Assembly (NCBI RefSeq): GCF_963678635.1
Contig: NC_087062.1
Coordinates: forward strand, 69,842,223-69,906,222
DNA from: Symsagittifera roscoffensis
Taxonomy: Eukaryota; Xenacoelomorpha; Acoela; Convolutidae
Direction of reading: 5' to 3'
Length of the DNA: 64,000 nt
The notes beneath the pieces are model-generated. The model did no database searches. It was not told the DNA's origin and worked only from the letters and a program-made list of their open reading frames with translations. Below, in pieces: positions 10,440 through 20,677 of this stretch; within the stretch, counting starts at the first letter, position 1; every line of letters begins with the position of its first letter. A program made the position numbers and the translations under genes.

Positions 10440-11640
10440 TTAGATGGGGCCAGTAAAAGACATTACAATGAATAAAAGGATTTTCGTTTGTCGTCATAAT
10501 AAACATTTATTTCATGTTCTTTATTCGGGAGTGAAACCAGCAAGAGATTGTGATAATGTGGGGGACGAAATTATAGAAAACTGGAGAAAGAATGGAGAAT
10601 GTGATCAAAAAGTAGAAAGTGATAGAAGCAGAGAATTAAAGATAACTGAGGATAAAATGATATGTGAGAAATGTTTTGAAGAGTACGTTGACAGGAAGAA
10701 GGGGAATCAGTCGGCTAAACAGACTGCGGCTAATTGGGGGGATGACGAGCAAATGAGCTCTACCAGAAAAAAAAGAAGTTCGTTCAGTTGCAAAGTAAAA
10801 GAAAACAAAAACAAATTTCAAGGCCGAAATTCTTGGCTAAATCTGACAAAGAAGAACAAATTGAGATGAATCACCAAAAACTAAAAAACGATCAGATCAG
10901 ATATGAAATTGAGCAAATGTAAGAAAAATTGAAAAGAAATAAAGTTCGTTTAAAATTGGATGAAACTAAACTTGAAGAAAATAAATTAGTTGCGAATAGT
11001 TATCAAGGAATAAGAGTTTGTGAGTTACATTTGCGGAGACTTTTAATTGAAGCGATTTACCAAAATTACAGTGATTTATCCAGCGAGGTGACAGTGGGTG
11101 AAAAGGAGACAGAAAACGGAATGAAGGAGAGAGAAAAAGACAGAACCGAAGAAAGATTGTGGACGGACGGAAACAGAAAGAGAAACGGAGAAGAATCGGG
11201 AATGGCCAGGAACAGATATAAGGTTATTGTAACGACACCACCGATAAACAAAGAGACTGCAAAAGCGCTCAAGATTATGAATCAGACAATGGGATTTGAG
11301 GTGATTGCAAATAGTCAAGATTCAGACGGATTTGAGTTGAGACCAGTACTGCAAGACGCTGCAAAGCAGATACCACAGGAGAACGAAAAGATGGCAGAAG
11401 GAGAGCTGGAAAGATGGGAGAGTGTCATTTGCTTATGTTGGACTATGGAGGAGATTTGGGAACTCCGAGCTGAATAAATTATGGACATTGATCAAGGACA
11501 ATTTGAAGGGAGCGATACACCGAGGAAAAGGAACAGAAACTGAGCACAAGAGAGCTCAGACGAAGAAAGGAAGAGAGAAAGAAAGATGTCAAGAGGAGGG
11601 ACTCATGATAACAGACAGTACGCCCCAACATGATCAGAAC
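10440..11640 (+). pseudogene. copia integrase-to-RT linker relic
   Basis: Three overlapping frames, very rich in K, E, R and N. The first contains KRIFVCRHNKHLFHVLYSG, which resembles the short beta-rich segment that follows the integrase in invertebrate copia elements. The rest is low-complexity charged sequence without a domain I recognise. It is placed here by position between integrase and RT. Confidence 0.45.
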
Positions 11641-12032
11641 AGATCCTAAGCGAACCAAGATTGGTGCGAAGAAGACATGAGAAGAGAGACTGAACAGGAT
11701 GAAACGGAGGAACAAGAGACGAAAAGTTGGGAGGTGGAGAATGAAAGGACGGAGACCACTGTAAGAGAACGAAGTGGAAAGAGTGCAACAAAACTAATTA
11801 CGACAACAACAATGATTACGGAGGATGACAACAAGGAAAAATCAATTGAACGAATGGGCAACCAAGAAATGAATTTCGAAGAGAACTGGCACGGAAGCGA
11901 GACGTCGCAACGCAATTAAGAATGACTGATTTTGAGGCTCAATCGGAAGCATTCAGACAACTGGAATGGAATACATACGGCGGATGGACCCCCATCTAAT
12001 CACTGATTCACGACCCGGAGTTTGCCAACGAC

Positions 12033-12640
12033 ATGCCAGTAACAGTTACGATTAATGAAACATGCAAACGACGAAACAAATTGATGACTAGACTCGGAAA
12101 CCTAATACCTTCGACACTGCCGAACTTGATCCAGCATACAGAAGTTGTGGGAGTACCAGAATGGAAGGATAATCAAGACATTTTCTATAATCGAGGAAGG
12201 ATAATCGAGGAGCTGGAGGAATGGAACATATTGAAAGTGGTCGAGTTGGTGAGCAACCATGTGGCTGGAAATCTGGGCAAAGGAATTTTGAGGAATAGAA
12301 GGGTAGACACGTGAAAGGTGGCGACTGACGGTTCGAAAAAGCCGAAATTGAGATTAAAATTTCGGGAAAACCAAGAGGAGAAGAGCTTATTACTAGAGAA
12401 AATTGACCCAAATGCATCAAAAGTGGCCTGAATTTTTGTACTATGCAATATAAAGTCACATAAATGGGAACCAGTGAAGATTGACATTAAAAAAGCCTTC
12501 CTCCATTTACGAAGAAAAAAACACGGTTCATATCTGCAACCACCAGTCGAGGCGCAGCTACCAAAAACGCATTGTTGGAAACTGCTCGTTGCCGCATATT
12601 TAATGAGAGATGCGTCTCACGAATGGTATCAAACTCTGAT
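12033..12640 (+). pseudogene. copia reverse transcriptase relic (fingers only)
   Basis: The segment WEPVKIDIKKAFLHLRRKKH matches RT motif A of copia elements (D-I-K-x-A-F-L), and LLVAAYLMRDASHEWYQTL matches the following L-x-x-x-x-Y-G-L-x-D-A-S-R-x-W-Y pattern. The frame is interrupted at 12312 and 12428. Sequence then jumps to the RNase H region, so the palm motif with the second pair of catalytic aspartates is missing. Confidence 0.7.
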
Positions 12641-12674
12641 GAATTGAATGTAAACACAACAAATTTACAAATGC

Positions 12675-12967
12675 ATGACACACCATTGCCTATTTTACTC
12701 AAAAACAGACAACGGACAGTGTATTGCATTAGAAGACGTCAAGTTGCCGCGAAGACATATTGCAATGGTACGATCATTGATACGATTTGAAGGGATCAAA
12801 ATTCATTTCGTGCCAACACAAATGATGGTAGCGCACTGCCTAACAAAGGATATGAGTAAAGACTTACTCGCAGTACTGGAGGATGGGATGCTGATGCCGA
12901 TCGATCTAACATCGAAGTGCTCAATCAACGGACTCAGTTTTGAAATTCATCAAAGACGCGTCTCTTG
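12675..12967 (+). pseudogene. copia RNase H relic
   Basis: One uninterrupted frame of 97 codons. KTDNGQCIAL corresponds to the T-D-N-x-S/A-L motif and KIHFVPTQMMVAHCLTKDMS to the characteristic I-x-W/F-V-P-T-x-x-x-x-A-D-x-L-T-K near the end of copia pol, with the D changed to H. Stop at 12965. Confidence 0.7.
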
Positions 12968-14984
12968 ACTATCTTGTTGGGAAAAACCTCGGAAATTTTA
13001 CAACCAATTCGGTTTAGAGAACTACCTGAAGCAAAGGATCACTCGCTTGAACAGGTAAACATAAATTTATCGCAAACAGATTTGCTCTATGAAACCGTTT
13101 GAAACTTACTTATTTTGCAATTGCTTGTAGGATAAATTTCATTGTTTTGCAAATAGATTCAAGTTCTGAATTCAACTTGAGTTATTTCAAAAGAACTTTT
13201 TTTGCTCAACGTCCAATAAAAACAAAATAGAATTGTTGGAAGTTTATATGCTACACACTTTGCGTAATCAATTTTAACTTTTTGCTTATAAATTCAATCT
13301 AAGAAAAACTTTCTGAATTCTTCGAAACACTATTGGTTAAAAACTTGCCTGAAAAAAATGTCTGTTTTCTCTTACCGATTCAAGGAAGGAACCGATTTTA
13401 ATATTTTCAAAATTTCATCGCTTTATTAGCTTGCTACAAATCTATTTTTCACAAACTGATTCACCTTAGTAGGTAGCTTAAAGTATTTTAAAGACGCTTT
13501 GCTAGAATAACTTTTTGCAGAGATTTTATTCTTCGCAAACCGATTTTGCCAGGAAAAAACATAAAATTTTTCAAAGCTCTTTTTCTTGAATAGCGTGCTT
13601 AAAAAACCTCATCTTCTCTGAAACCCGTTTGATCTAAACAATAATTTATTTATCTTCAAATTTCCCTAAATACTTAGCCTGATTTAAAAAGCGAAAAACT
13701 CTCGCAAACCGATTTGCTTTGTAATATAGCGTGGACTATTTTTAAAATACATCATTTAAAAACCTCGCCTCATCAACTCAAATTTTTCTGAAACATTTTC
13801 GCTCCAGGCATTACTTGAAAAGTTTCAAAAATTCATCAGTTGAGTAGTTTTCATAGAAAAGCAGAAATTCTTAAGCAAATGGAGTTTTTCAAGGGCTTGT
13901 CTCTTGATTTGCAATATCTATGTTTTGCAAATCGATTCAAAATTTGAAACAATTTCGATTTTTTTGCTCAATAGTCAGCTCTTGAATTTTTTTTTGAAAT
14001 TTGCATAAATCAACTGAAAATCTGACCTTACCTTAGAAACTAAATTTGCACGATAAACAAAAGAAAACTGGAGAAAACAAATTTTGCACGAGAAAACGAA
14101 AAGTTTTTGTAAATGGTTAAAATCTAATATATCATTCTTCCTAAGCAATTTGCCCACAAGTTTGCTGAAAAATTTTAGTTTTTTGTTAACCAATTCAAGC
14201 AACAAAACATTCTAAAATTTTTTAAGGTTTTGCACAGGAAAACGCTAGCTTGTCGCAACAGCATTTTTTTTCCAGGAATTTACTTGCTTTAACTCCAAAC
14301 TTTTTCTCTCAAAAACATTGCACAGATTGCAATTTTTGTATTTGACTTCAAGATCTGAAGACAATTTGATTTTGCTCGTTATGCACGTCAGATTTTTTTT
14401 CAAAACTTTCGAAGTTTTCAGATTTTCCGAATCAATAAAAATTCTGATATGAATATTTGAAAAGGTTAGCTGGATAGAAACAACTTAATTTCTTTGAATT
14501 AAGAAAAAAAGCTAATACAATTTTGTAACCTTCGAAATGTTATTGCATAGATGCATTCTTGAAACTTTTTTTCACGTTTCCTTGCATTAATTGACTGAAA
14601 AAGTTTTGATCTTCTCGAAAACCAACACACTTTAGAAAAAAAAACAAGACTAATTTCAAATTTCCAATTTTTTATAGCTTGACTGAAACAGTTTGAACTA
14701 TTTCAAAACACTTCCAGCTTTGTGAAGAAATTGAAAGCTTTTAAAATGTTTTCGCTCAGAAATAGTTTTTAGGGAGTCAATTGATTAATGAAGTCAGTTT
14801 GCTAGTGTATTCTTCAAACGCCACAATCAAAGCTCCATAGACGCAGGGATCAAGCTATTTTCATTGAGAACAATGAGAAGCAAAAGTCGATATTTACAAC
14901 GTTTAAGCGAACAGTTTGAAATTTCTAGATTTTTTCTGCAACCCGAAGAAGGATGAATTTCAACTTGAGATATTTACTTAGGTT
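12968..14984. repeat. AT-rich spacer with weak, decayed periodicity
   Basis: No gene seen. Variants of TCGCAAACCGATTTGC recur at about 13072, 13147, 13450, 13536, 13617, 13703 and 13927. Several spacings are 80-86 bases. Another recurring phrase is AAAAACCT(C/T)..TC..C..TCTGAAAC. This may be an old satellite or internal duplications of one element. Confidence 0.35.
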
Positions 14985-17157
14985 ACTTGGAGTAAAGTCT
15001 GGAGGAATCACGAATCCTTCGTTAAAACAGAAATTTGCCTGCTGGTTGCTTGGTGTCCGGCTGGAGCAACGCTGGAAGACCTGAAGTCCCATGACACATT
15101 TAAGCTAGGGGACAATTGGACAAGACTTCAAAATTAACGACAAGCCGGCACAACGCATGGCTAGTGATGATGTGGGATTGGAGGAAAGACGCCAGAAGGA
15201 AAAACGAGCCATGGAAAAATGAATCTCGAGCATTGTTCTTAATGTGTACCAGAGTAAGGGGATCGAATAGGGTGATCATACACGAGAATCTTTTGACAAT
15301 CATCCGAATGTTGGCAAGGTAAGAAGATTCATGAACAGGAAAACTGATAGATGTCAAGATTTTTATCGCCCTCTGATGTAAGCCAAAGACTACTCCAAAC
15401 CATCGAAGAGGATAGAAATCATTATTTCGCGAGAATTACGGCGGCGTCTCCTTTAATATTTTCTGAGCGCGGAAGCGGGCAATGCACTTTATAAATTTGG
15501 AAGTCTCTGACCTGCTGAAATTTTTGACGGAGAAGATAAGGGAAATAGAAGTTCTGGAAAACAGGCCGGTATCGGGTCTGTTTGTTGACGAACTCTCCAA
15601 AGTCATTTGATTTGTAATTCTCGATCCAAGTAGAAAGTTAAAGTGAGATTGGAGGGGTTTGGAGTTTGGCACCTGGCTGCTTCTGAAGACCGGAGCATGA
15701 TATGTATGCGATTAAAACCCTGCGGGAGGGCTCACATAGTAATGGATAGGAGTGATTGAGGAAAAATATGAAGCGGAAGAAAAGTGGAAGTCAAGGAAGC
15801 AGTAGCTGAAACTAATTGAATCTTCGTGTAACACAAACGCCAAAGATGACTCGGCGATGGCATGGCCCAAGCGCCGGGATGCCTCTGCTGCGTTACCTTT
15901 GTGGTGAAACAAGTCTCGAATCCTGTATTTGAGCATTTCAGAAGATTCTTGAACAGAAATTGGATAGAAGTCATGATTTTTAGAACTTCTATCAAAATTA
16001 AATCTTTGATGGTAGCCAAAAACTACCCCAAGTCATCGAAGAGAGATGAAACTTATTACGTCTCGGGATTCATGGCGGCATCTTCTACATTCTTTTCTTG
16101 AAATGGGAAGCGGGCAAATGCTTTAAAAACTTCGAAGTCTCTGACCTGCTGAAGTTTTTGACGGAGATGATAAGGAAGATAGAAGTTCTGGAAAAAAGGC
16201 TGGAACCGGGTTTCTTTGTTGACGAACTCTCTAAAGTCATTTGATTGGGCTTCTCAATCCAAGTAGAAAATTAAGGTGAGACCTGGTGTTGGTTGAAACG
16301 CCTTGATTACTATGTAGTATTTACTAATTAATAAATTAGTATTTATAGGAGTGAATGGGGACGAACAATATACGGATGAGAAGTCAAAGTCAAGGAACCA
16401 GTAGCTGAATTTAATTGAAGCTTCGTGCAATACAAATGCCAAGGATGACTCTGCGGCGTCATGGCTCAAGCGCCGGGATGGTTCTGCTGCGTTATCTTTG
16501 TGGTGGAACAAGCCTCGACTCCTGTATTTGAGCATTGTCTGAAGACCATCCAATGAGGAGCACCGGACCAGGAAAGATTTTGGAACTCAAGTCAATACCG
16601 GCACTTCGGTGGAAAAATCACTGCAGACCTACTTAAGAAAAGAACGTTCACTCTCACGACAAACACTGCTCGTTTTTGGTGGATCACCTTGGACACCGGG
16701 AAGTGTGAGGATCGAGTAGGTTATCAAAGACGAGAATCTTTTGAGAAACATACTAGGGTTGGCAAAGTCAGAAGATTCTTGAACAGAAATTGGATAAAAG
16801 TCATGATTTTTAAAACTTCTGTCAAAATTAAGTCTCTGATGCTAGCCAAATACTACTCCAAGTCATGAAAGAGAGATGAAATTTATTCGGTCTCGGGGTT
16901 TATGGCGGCATCTTCTTCATTCTTTTCTTGAAATGGGAAGCAGGCAAGCTCTTTAAAAACTTCGAAGTCTCTGACCTGCTAAGGTTTTTGACGGAGAAGA
17001 TAAGGAAGATAGAAATTCTGAAAAAAGGCTGTAACCGGGTTTCTTGTTGACGAACTCTCCAAAGTCATTTGATTGGGCTATCGATCCAAGTAGAAAATAA
17101 AGGTGAAACCTAGTGTTGGTTTCAACGCCTTGATTACTAAGTAGTAATTACTAATTA
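14985..17157. repeat. Mosaic repeat cluster, left part
   Basis: Built from recurring blocks, named here for reference. Block E: 14985-15340. B: about 15345-15640, 15950-16300 and 16780-17157. Tail of F: about 15650-15735. A: 15735-15950 and 16340-16553. C: 16553-16715. A short G link (GGATCGAGTAGG...GAGAATCTTTTGA): about 16720-16780. Block A contains CTTCGTGCAACACAAATGCC-type sequence, B contains GAAGTCTCTGACCTGCTGAA, C contains GAGGAGCACCGGACCAGG. Several blocks carry short protein-like stretches on the + strand, so they probably descend from a retroelement. Copies differ by a few percent up to perhaps 15% by eye. Confidence 0.8.
15482..15610 (+). pseudogene. Best-preserved coding fragment of block B
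   Basis: Forty-two codons with SDLLKFLTEKIREIEVLE and a following GLFVDELSKV. The same stretch, with stops or frame changes, appears in every B copy (for example near 16128, 16965, 23918, 25213 and 26048). The pattern of L-x-x-F-L-x-x-x-I/R-x-x-E-x-L-E recalls the gag region of BEL/Pao-type LTR elements, but this is a guess from a short motif. Confidence 0.4.
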
Positions 17158-17159
17158 AC

Positions 17160-17425
17160 GATTACATCGGAGCTCGTGTTTGGAGCTGAACTCGTGAGTT
17201 TGGAGCAGAGCACGTGTTCGGGTACAGCTTATTTGTTTATTGGTGCTCTTGTTGAATGCAGAGCCGGTGCTTGGATCTCGTGTGTGTTTGGTACAGAGTC
17301 GGTGCTTGGAACTCGTGTTTGGAGAGGAGCTCGTTTCTGGAGCAGAGTAGCTCGTGCTCGGGAAGAGTTCGAGTTTGGTTCGAGGAACGCTCGTGTTTGC
17401 AGCGGAGTTGGATTGCGGAGCACAA
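17160..17425 (+). repeat. Degenerate GCTCGTGTTTGGAGC-type repeats at the element's 5' end
   Basis: GAGCTCGTGTTTGGAGC, CTCGTGAGTTTGGAGCAGAG, CTTGGAACTCGTGTTTGGAG, GAGCTCGTTTCTGGAGCAGAG and similar phrases recur about every 20-25 bases or in multiples. They stand out against the AT-rich surroundings. As the first part of a retroelement they may be an internal promoter or untranslated leader; this is inference from position. Confidence 0.6.
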
Positions 17426-17547
17426 TATTGTTTGTTATACTGAGTGTGACTCCAGAGATTTCATTATCTCGGAGTTGCTGCTTCTGGTTTTCTTTTCTTC
17501 GTGACACAAGAGGTTTCACGGCCACGGTGGAGCTTTGATTTGATATC

Positions 17548-20529
17548 ATGAGGAGGACACTGAGAATTATCAAACCGCCTAGTTATCTGGGGTATAATTC
17601 TGTTTCGCGGCTCAGTGTTTCCAGTACCAGCGGGTTTGAAGTGGAAGACTTGTTAATATCACAAGATAACAATGACCGCGTTAATGTTACACCGACAAGC
17701 AATGGCTGCACAGGATTAACTCAAGCCATGCAAGACCTGCAAATAGAAGATGTGCTACCAGAAACTGATCCGAATCTTGAAAGCCATGATGAAGACATAA
17801 TGATGGAAGCATTCGGTGCGTCACTTGACACATCAAATTGTCTTGATCATTCAATTTGGACTGAAAGATGGGCGAAAAGTGTACGGTTGCCAAAAAGACT
17901 ATATAGTTTGCCTAATGGTAACATTGGTAGGCAGTACGTGGACCTCCTGACACTTGAACTGAGGCTTTTTTCTACCACTGCTGATTCCACTTCAGAAAGA
18001 GTTCTGGTGATGAGTCGTGTTTTGTTACAAAGAGATTCAATGATCATAGCATCAAAAGACATTCGAACACATTGGACGGCGCATTAAAGACTGGAAGGGA
18101 AACAAATTCGACAAGTTAATGGCGGAAGCAGTGAGATGTGGCAAAAAAGAAACAAATAAACCAAGATAATTTGGACGACAAACATGTCTCGAAAGTGTTT
18201 GCTTCATTAATGATGAAAGGCAAAGTGAGAAGCGCTATGCGATGGTTCTCGGAGAGAACAAGCGGGGGTGTGCTTGATCCGATGCAAGAGGTGAAGAAAG
18301 GTGTGACCAGAGCCAAACAAGTCACATCTCTTTTCTCGATTGCAAGTGCCAGTTTTACCCGACTTTGAGTATTTTATAATCAGTTCTACTTCCATTGAAA
18401 AGACGACACGTTCTTTGCAGGGCAGTTCGGGAGCTTCGGGAACAGATTCTGAGCATTGGCAGACGGTTTTAATACGTCAGGGGGCTCACAGTTCACACTT
18501 GAGAGACGAAGTTGCAACTCTCCCCACAAAAATGTGCAATCAGATCTTACCATGGTCGAAAGTGCGAGCACTGGTTTTTGGAAGATTGATTGCGCTTGAT
18601 AAACGTCCTGGCGTGCGACCTATTGGCATAGGCGAGTGTCTACGGAGAATAATTTTCAAAAGTGTGGCTGAGTTCACAAAATTTGACCTTGAAGAAACAT
18701 GTTCGACTGATCAATTAGCTTGTGGGCTGAAAGCTGGCGTTGAAGGTGCAATTCATGCGCTCTCTGATGTTTCTGATGACAACAAGTAAGATGGCTGTGG
18801 CATGCTGTTGATGGATGCATCAAATGCTTTCAACTCGCTCAATCGTGAAACAGCGTTGTGGAATGCTCAAATATTGTGGCCTAGATGTTCTAGATTTCTC
18901 TTCAATACTTGCAGAGGCTTCGCGTCGCTTTTCGTTGCTGGCGCCGATGAAGTGGTATACAGTAGGGAAGGAACCACATAGGCCGACTGGCATTGTTCTT
19001 CTATGGTGTTTGACTTCTTCCCCTGATTCGGAAGTTAAAGGATCCGAACAATGTGTCACAAAGTTGGTATGCTGATGATTCTGTGGCCATAGCAAATCTC
19101 AAGATAGTGGAGATACGGCTCAGATACTTGATTGAGGAAGGTCCCGCCTTCGGTTTGTTTGCAGAGCCTTCCAAAAGTTTTCTGGTTGTCGATAAACAAT
19201 ATGCTGAAGACGCGCATCACATATTTGACAAGTACTCAATTACTATAGTGGAAGGGAAGAGGTTTTTGGGCGGTTCATCGGAGACGGAAATGACAAGGAC
19301 ATCTACCTGAAAAAGAAAGAACTTGAATAGGTAGACAAAATTGAGAAAATTTATTTTGTGGCAAAAACAGAACCACAATGTGCTTTATCAGGACTGACTA
19401 AGTCCCTACAAGCGGAATGGAATTTTTCCATCGTGTTTTGGGTGGTTCTATTCAGCTTTTTAAACCGCTAGAGAACTTTCTGATGGAGAAATTCGTACCT
19501 GCGATACTTGGAACTTCGTCGCTTTCATCAATGGAGAGACGTCTCTTTTGTTTGCCAGTAAGAAAGGGTGGTCTTGGAGTGTCTAACCCAACCAGTTTCG
19601 CTGATGAGTCTTACAACACGTCACGGGAAGCAGTTATTGTGCTATTGTTGATCAGCACGGTTTTTCCCATGAAGAGCACAGAAAGCAAATGTCTCGATCG
19701 CGGAAAAATCATCATCGAATAATGGAAGAAAAACATGAAGAGATGTTGGGGGAGTTATTGAATGGGCTACCAGCAGACCAAATTCGCGCAGTAAAAAGTA
19801 TCAAGGAAGGAAGCTTGTCTGCCTGGTTGACAGCGTTACCGATTGCTGCAGAAAACGTTGATCTTTCGGAAGTGGAGTTTCTGGATGCATTGAGTGTCCG
19901 GTATAACAAAACTTGATCGCTTCGCCAACATTTTGTGATGGTTGCCAGTCATCATTCACCCTAGGGCATGCGTTAGCGTGCAAAAAAGGTGATCTCTTAA
20001 TTTTACGGCACAATGAAATTAGGGATGCTGTAGGCGACTTATCTTCTTTAATGTGGAACGATGTACAGAGAGAGCCTGTTATAGAGAATAAAAACCCGTA
20101 AGATGAGACACCCGCATTAATTGCAGATTTGTTTTGTCGTGGAGTTTATGTTAGACAGGGAGGAGCGTCTTTTGATATTCGTGTCTCTGACAACGACGCC
20201 ATCTCCTATCAGAACAGAAGCCCCATGAGTGTTTTGCACTCAGCAGAGGTTGAGAAAAAGACAAAATATTCAGACGCGTGTCAGGAAAGACATATGTCTT
20301 TCACTCCTCTTGTCGTGTCTGTTGAGATGATGCTTGCTCCGGAATTTGCAAGTTTCCTTCGGAGAATAGGAGAAGCATTATCTACCAAGTGGGAGAAACC
20401 CTATAGTAAAACTATGAACTGGGTGAAGTGCCGGCTGTCTTTTGCCGTGCACCGTGCTTCCAGTGTGTGCTTGCGAGGCACAAGATCCAAGTGGAGGAGT
20501 CTTGGCTCAGACTATGATTTCATACTCTA
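17548..20529 (+). pseudogene. Reverse transcriptase with C-terminal Cys/His-rich domain, broken
   Basis: I recognise a large RT family common in corals, sponges, molluscs and other invertebrates, usually annotated only as RT-domain protein; its class is not clear to me. Order: N-terminal segment (LPNGNIGRQYVDLL), linker (SERTSGGVLDP near 18250), fingers (RLIALDKRPGVRPIGIGECL), motif A (DASNAFNSLN near 18813), motif C (WYADD near 19065), thumb (RKGGLGVSNP), a zinc-binding FCDGC...H..AC.K near 19928-19985, and a conserved C-terminal domain ending MNWVKCRLSFAVHRAS and CLRGTRSKW. Stops lie at 18787, 18979, 19914 and 20099, and the frame shifts several times (about 18090, 18365, 19000, 19310, 19720). 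Both catalytic motifs are still readable, so the copy is recent but dead. Confidence 0.8.
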
Positions 20530-20677
20530 GAGAAATACTTACGGATGTTTTACAATGAAGAGAAATTGACTAGCTATGTGCAGACTCTGCTAGTAATGTA
20601 AAACGAGGACCTAAACGAAACGAAATGTTGAAAAAATGAACCAAATAGATAATTGACTGATTTCAACTAAAAAAAAA

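Larger units (their letters stand above)
8245..12967 (+). mobile_element. Decayed Ty1/copia-type LTR retrotransposon
   Basis: Fragments appear in copia order: gag with a zinc-knuckle relic, aspartic protease, integrase, linker, reverse transcriptase, RNase H. Integrase preceding RT is the hallmark of the copia class. Many stops and frameshifts break every part, and the RT palm motif is deleted. Purine-rich composition on the + strand differs from the neighbouring host introns. LTRs, primer-binding site and polypurine tract were not recognised, so the outer limits are those of coding similarity only. Confidence 0.8.
17158..20677 (+). mobile_element. Reverse-transcriptase element inserted in a mosaic-repeat junction
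   Basis: The element lies between ...TACTAATTA (ends 17157) and GTAAATTAGTAATG... (from 20678). Uninterrupted copies at 24105-24135 and 25400-25430 show these two flanks directly joined, so the limits are exact to within a base or two. The right end is a run of nine A (20669-20677), as left by target-primed reverse transcription. The first 260 bases are GC-richer and carry degenerate repeats. One broken open frame fills the rest. No long target duplication is seen. Confidence 0.8.
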
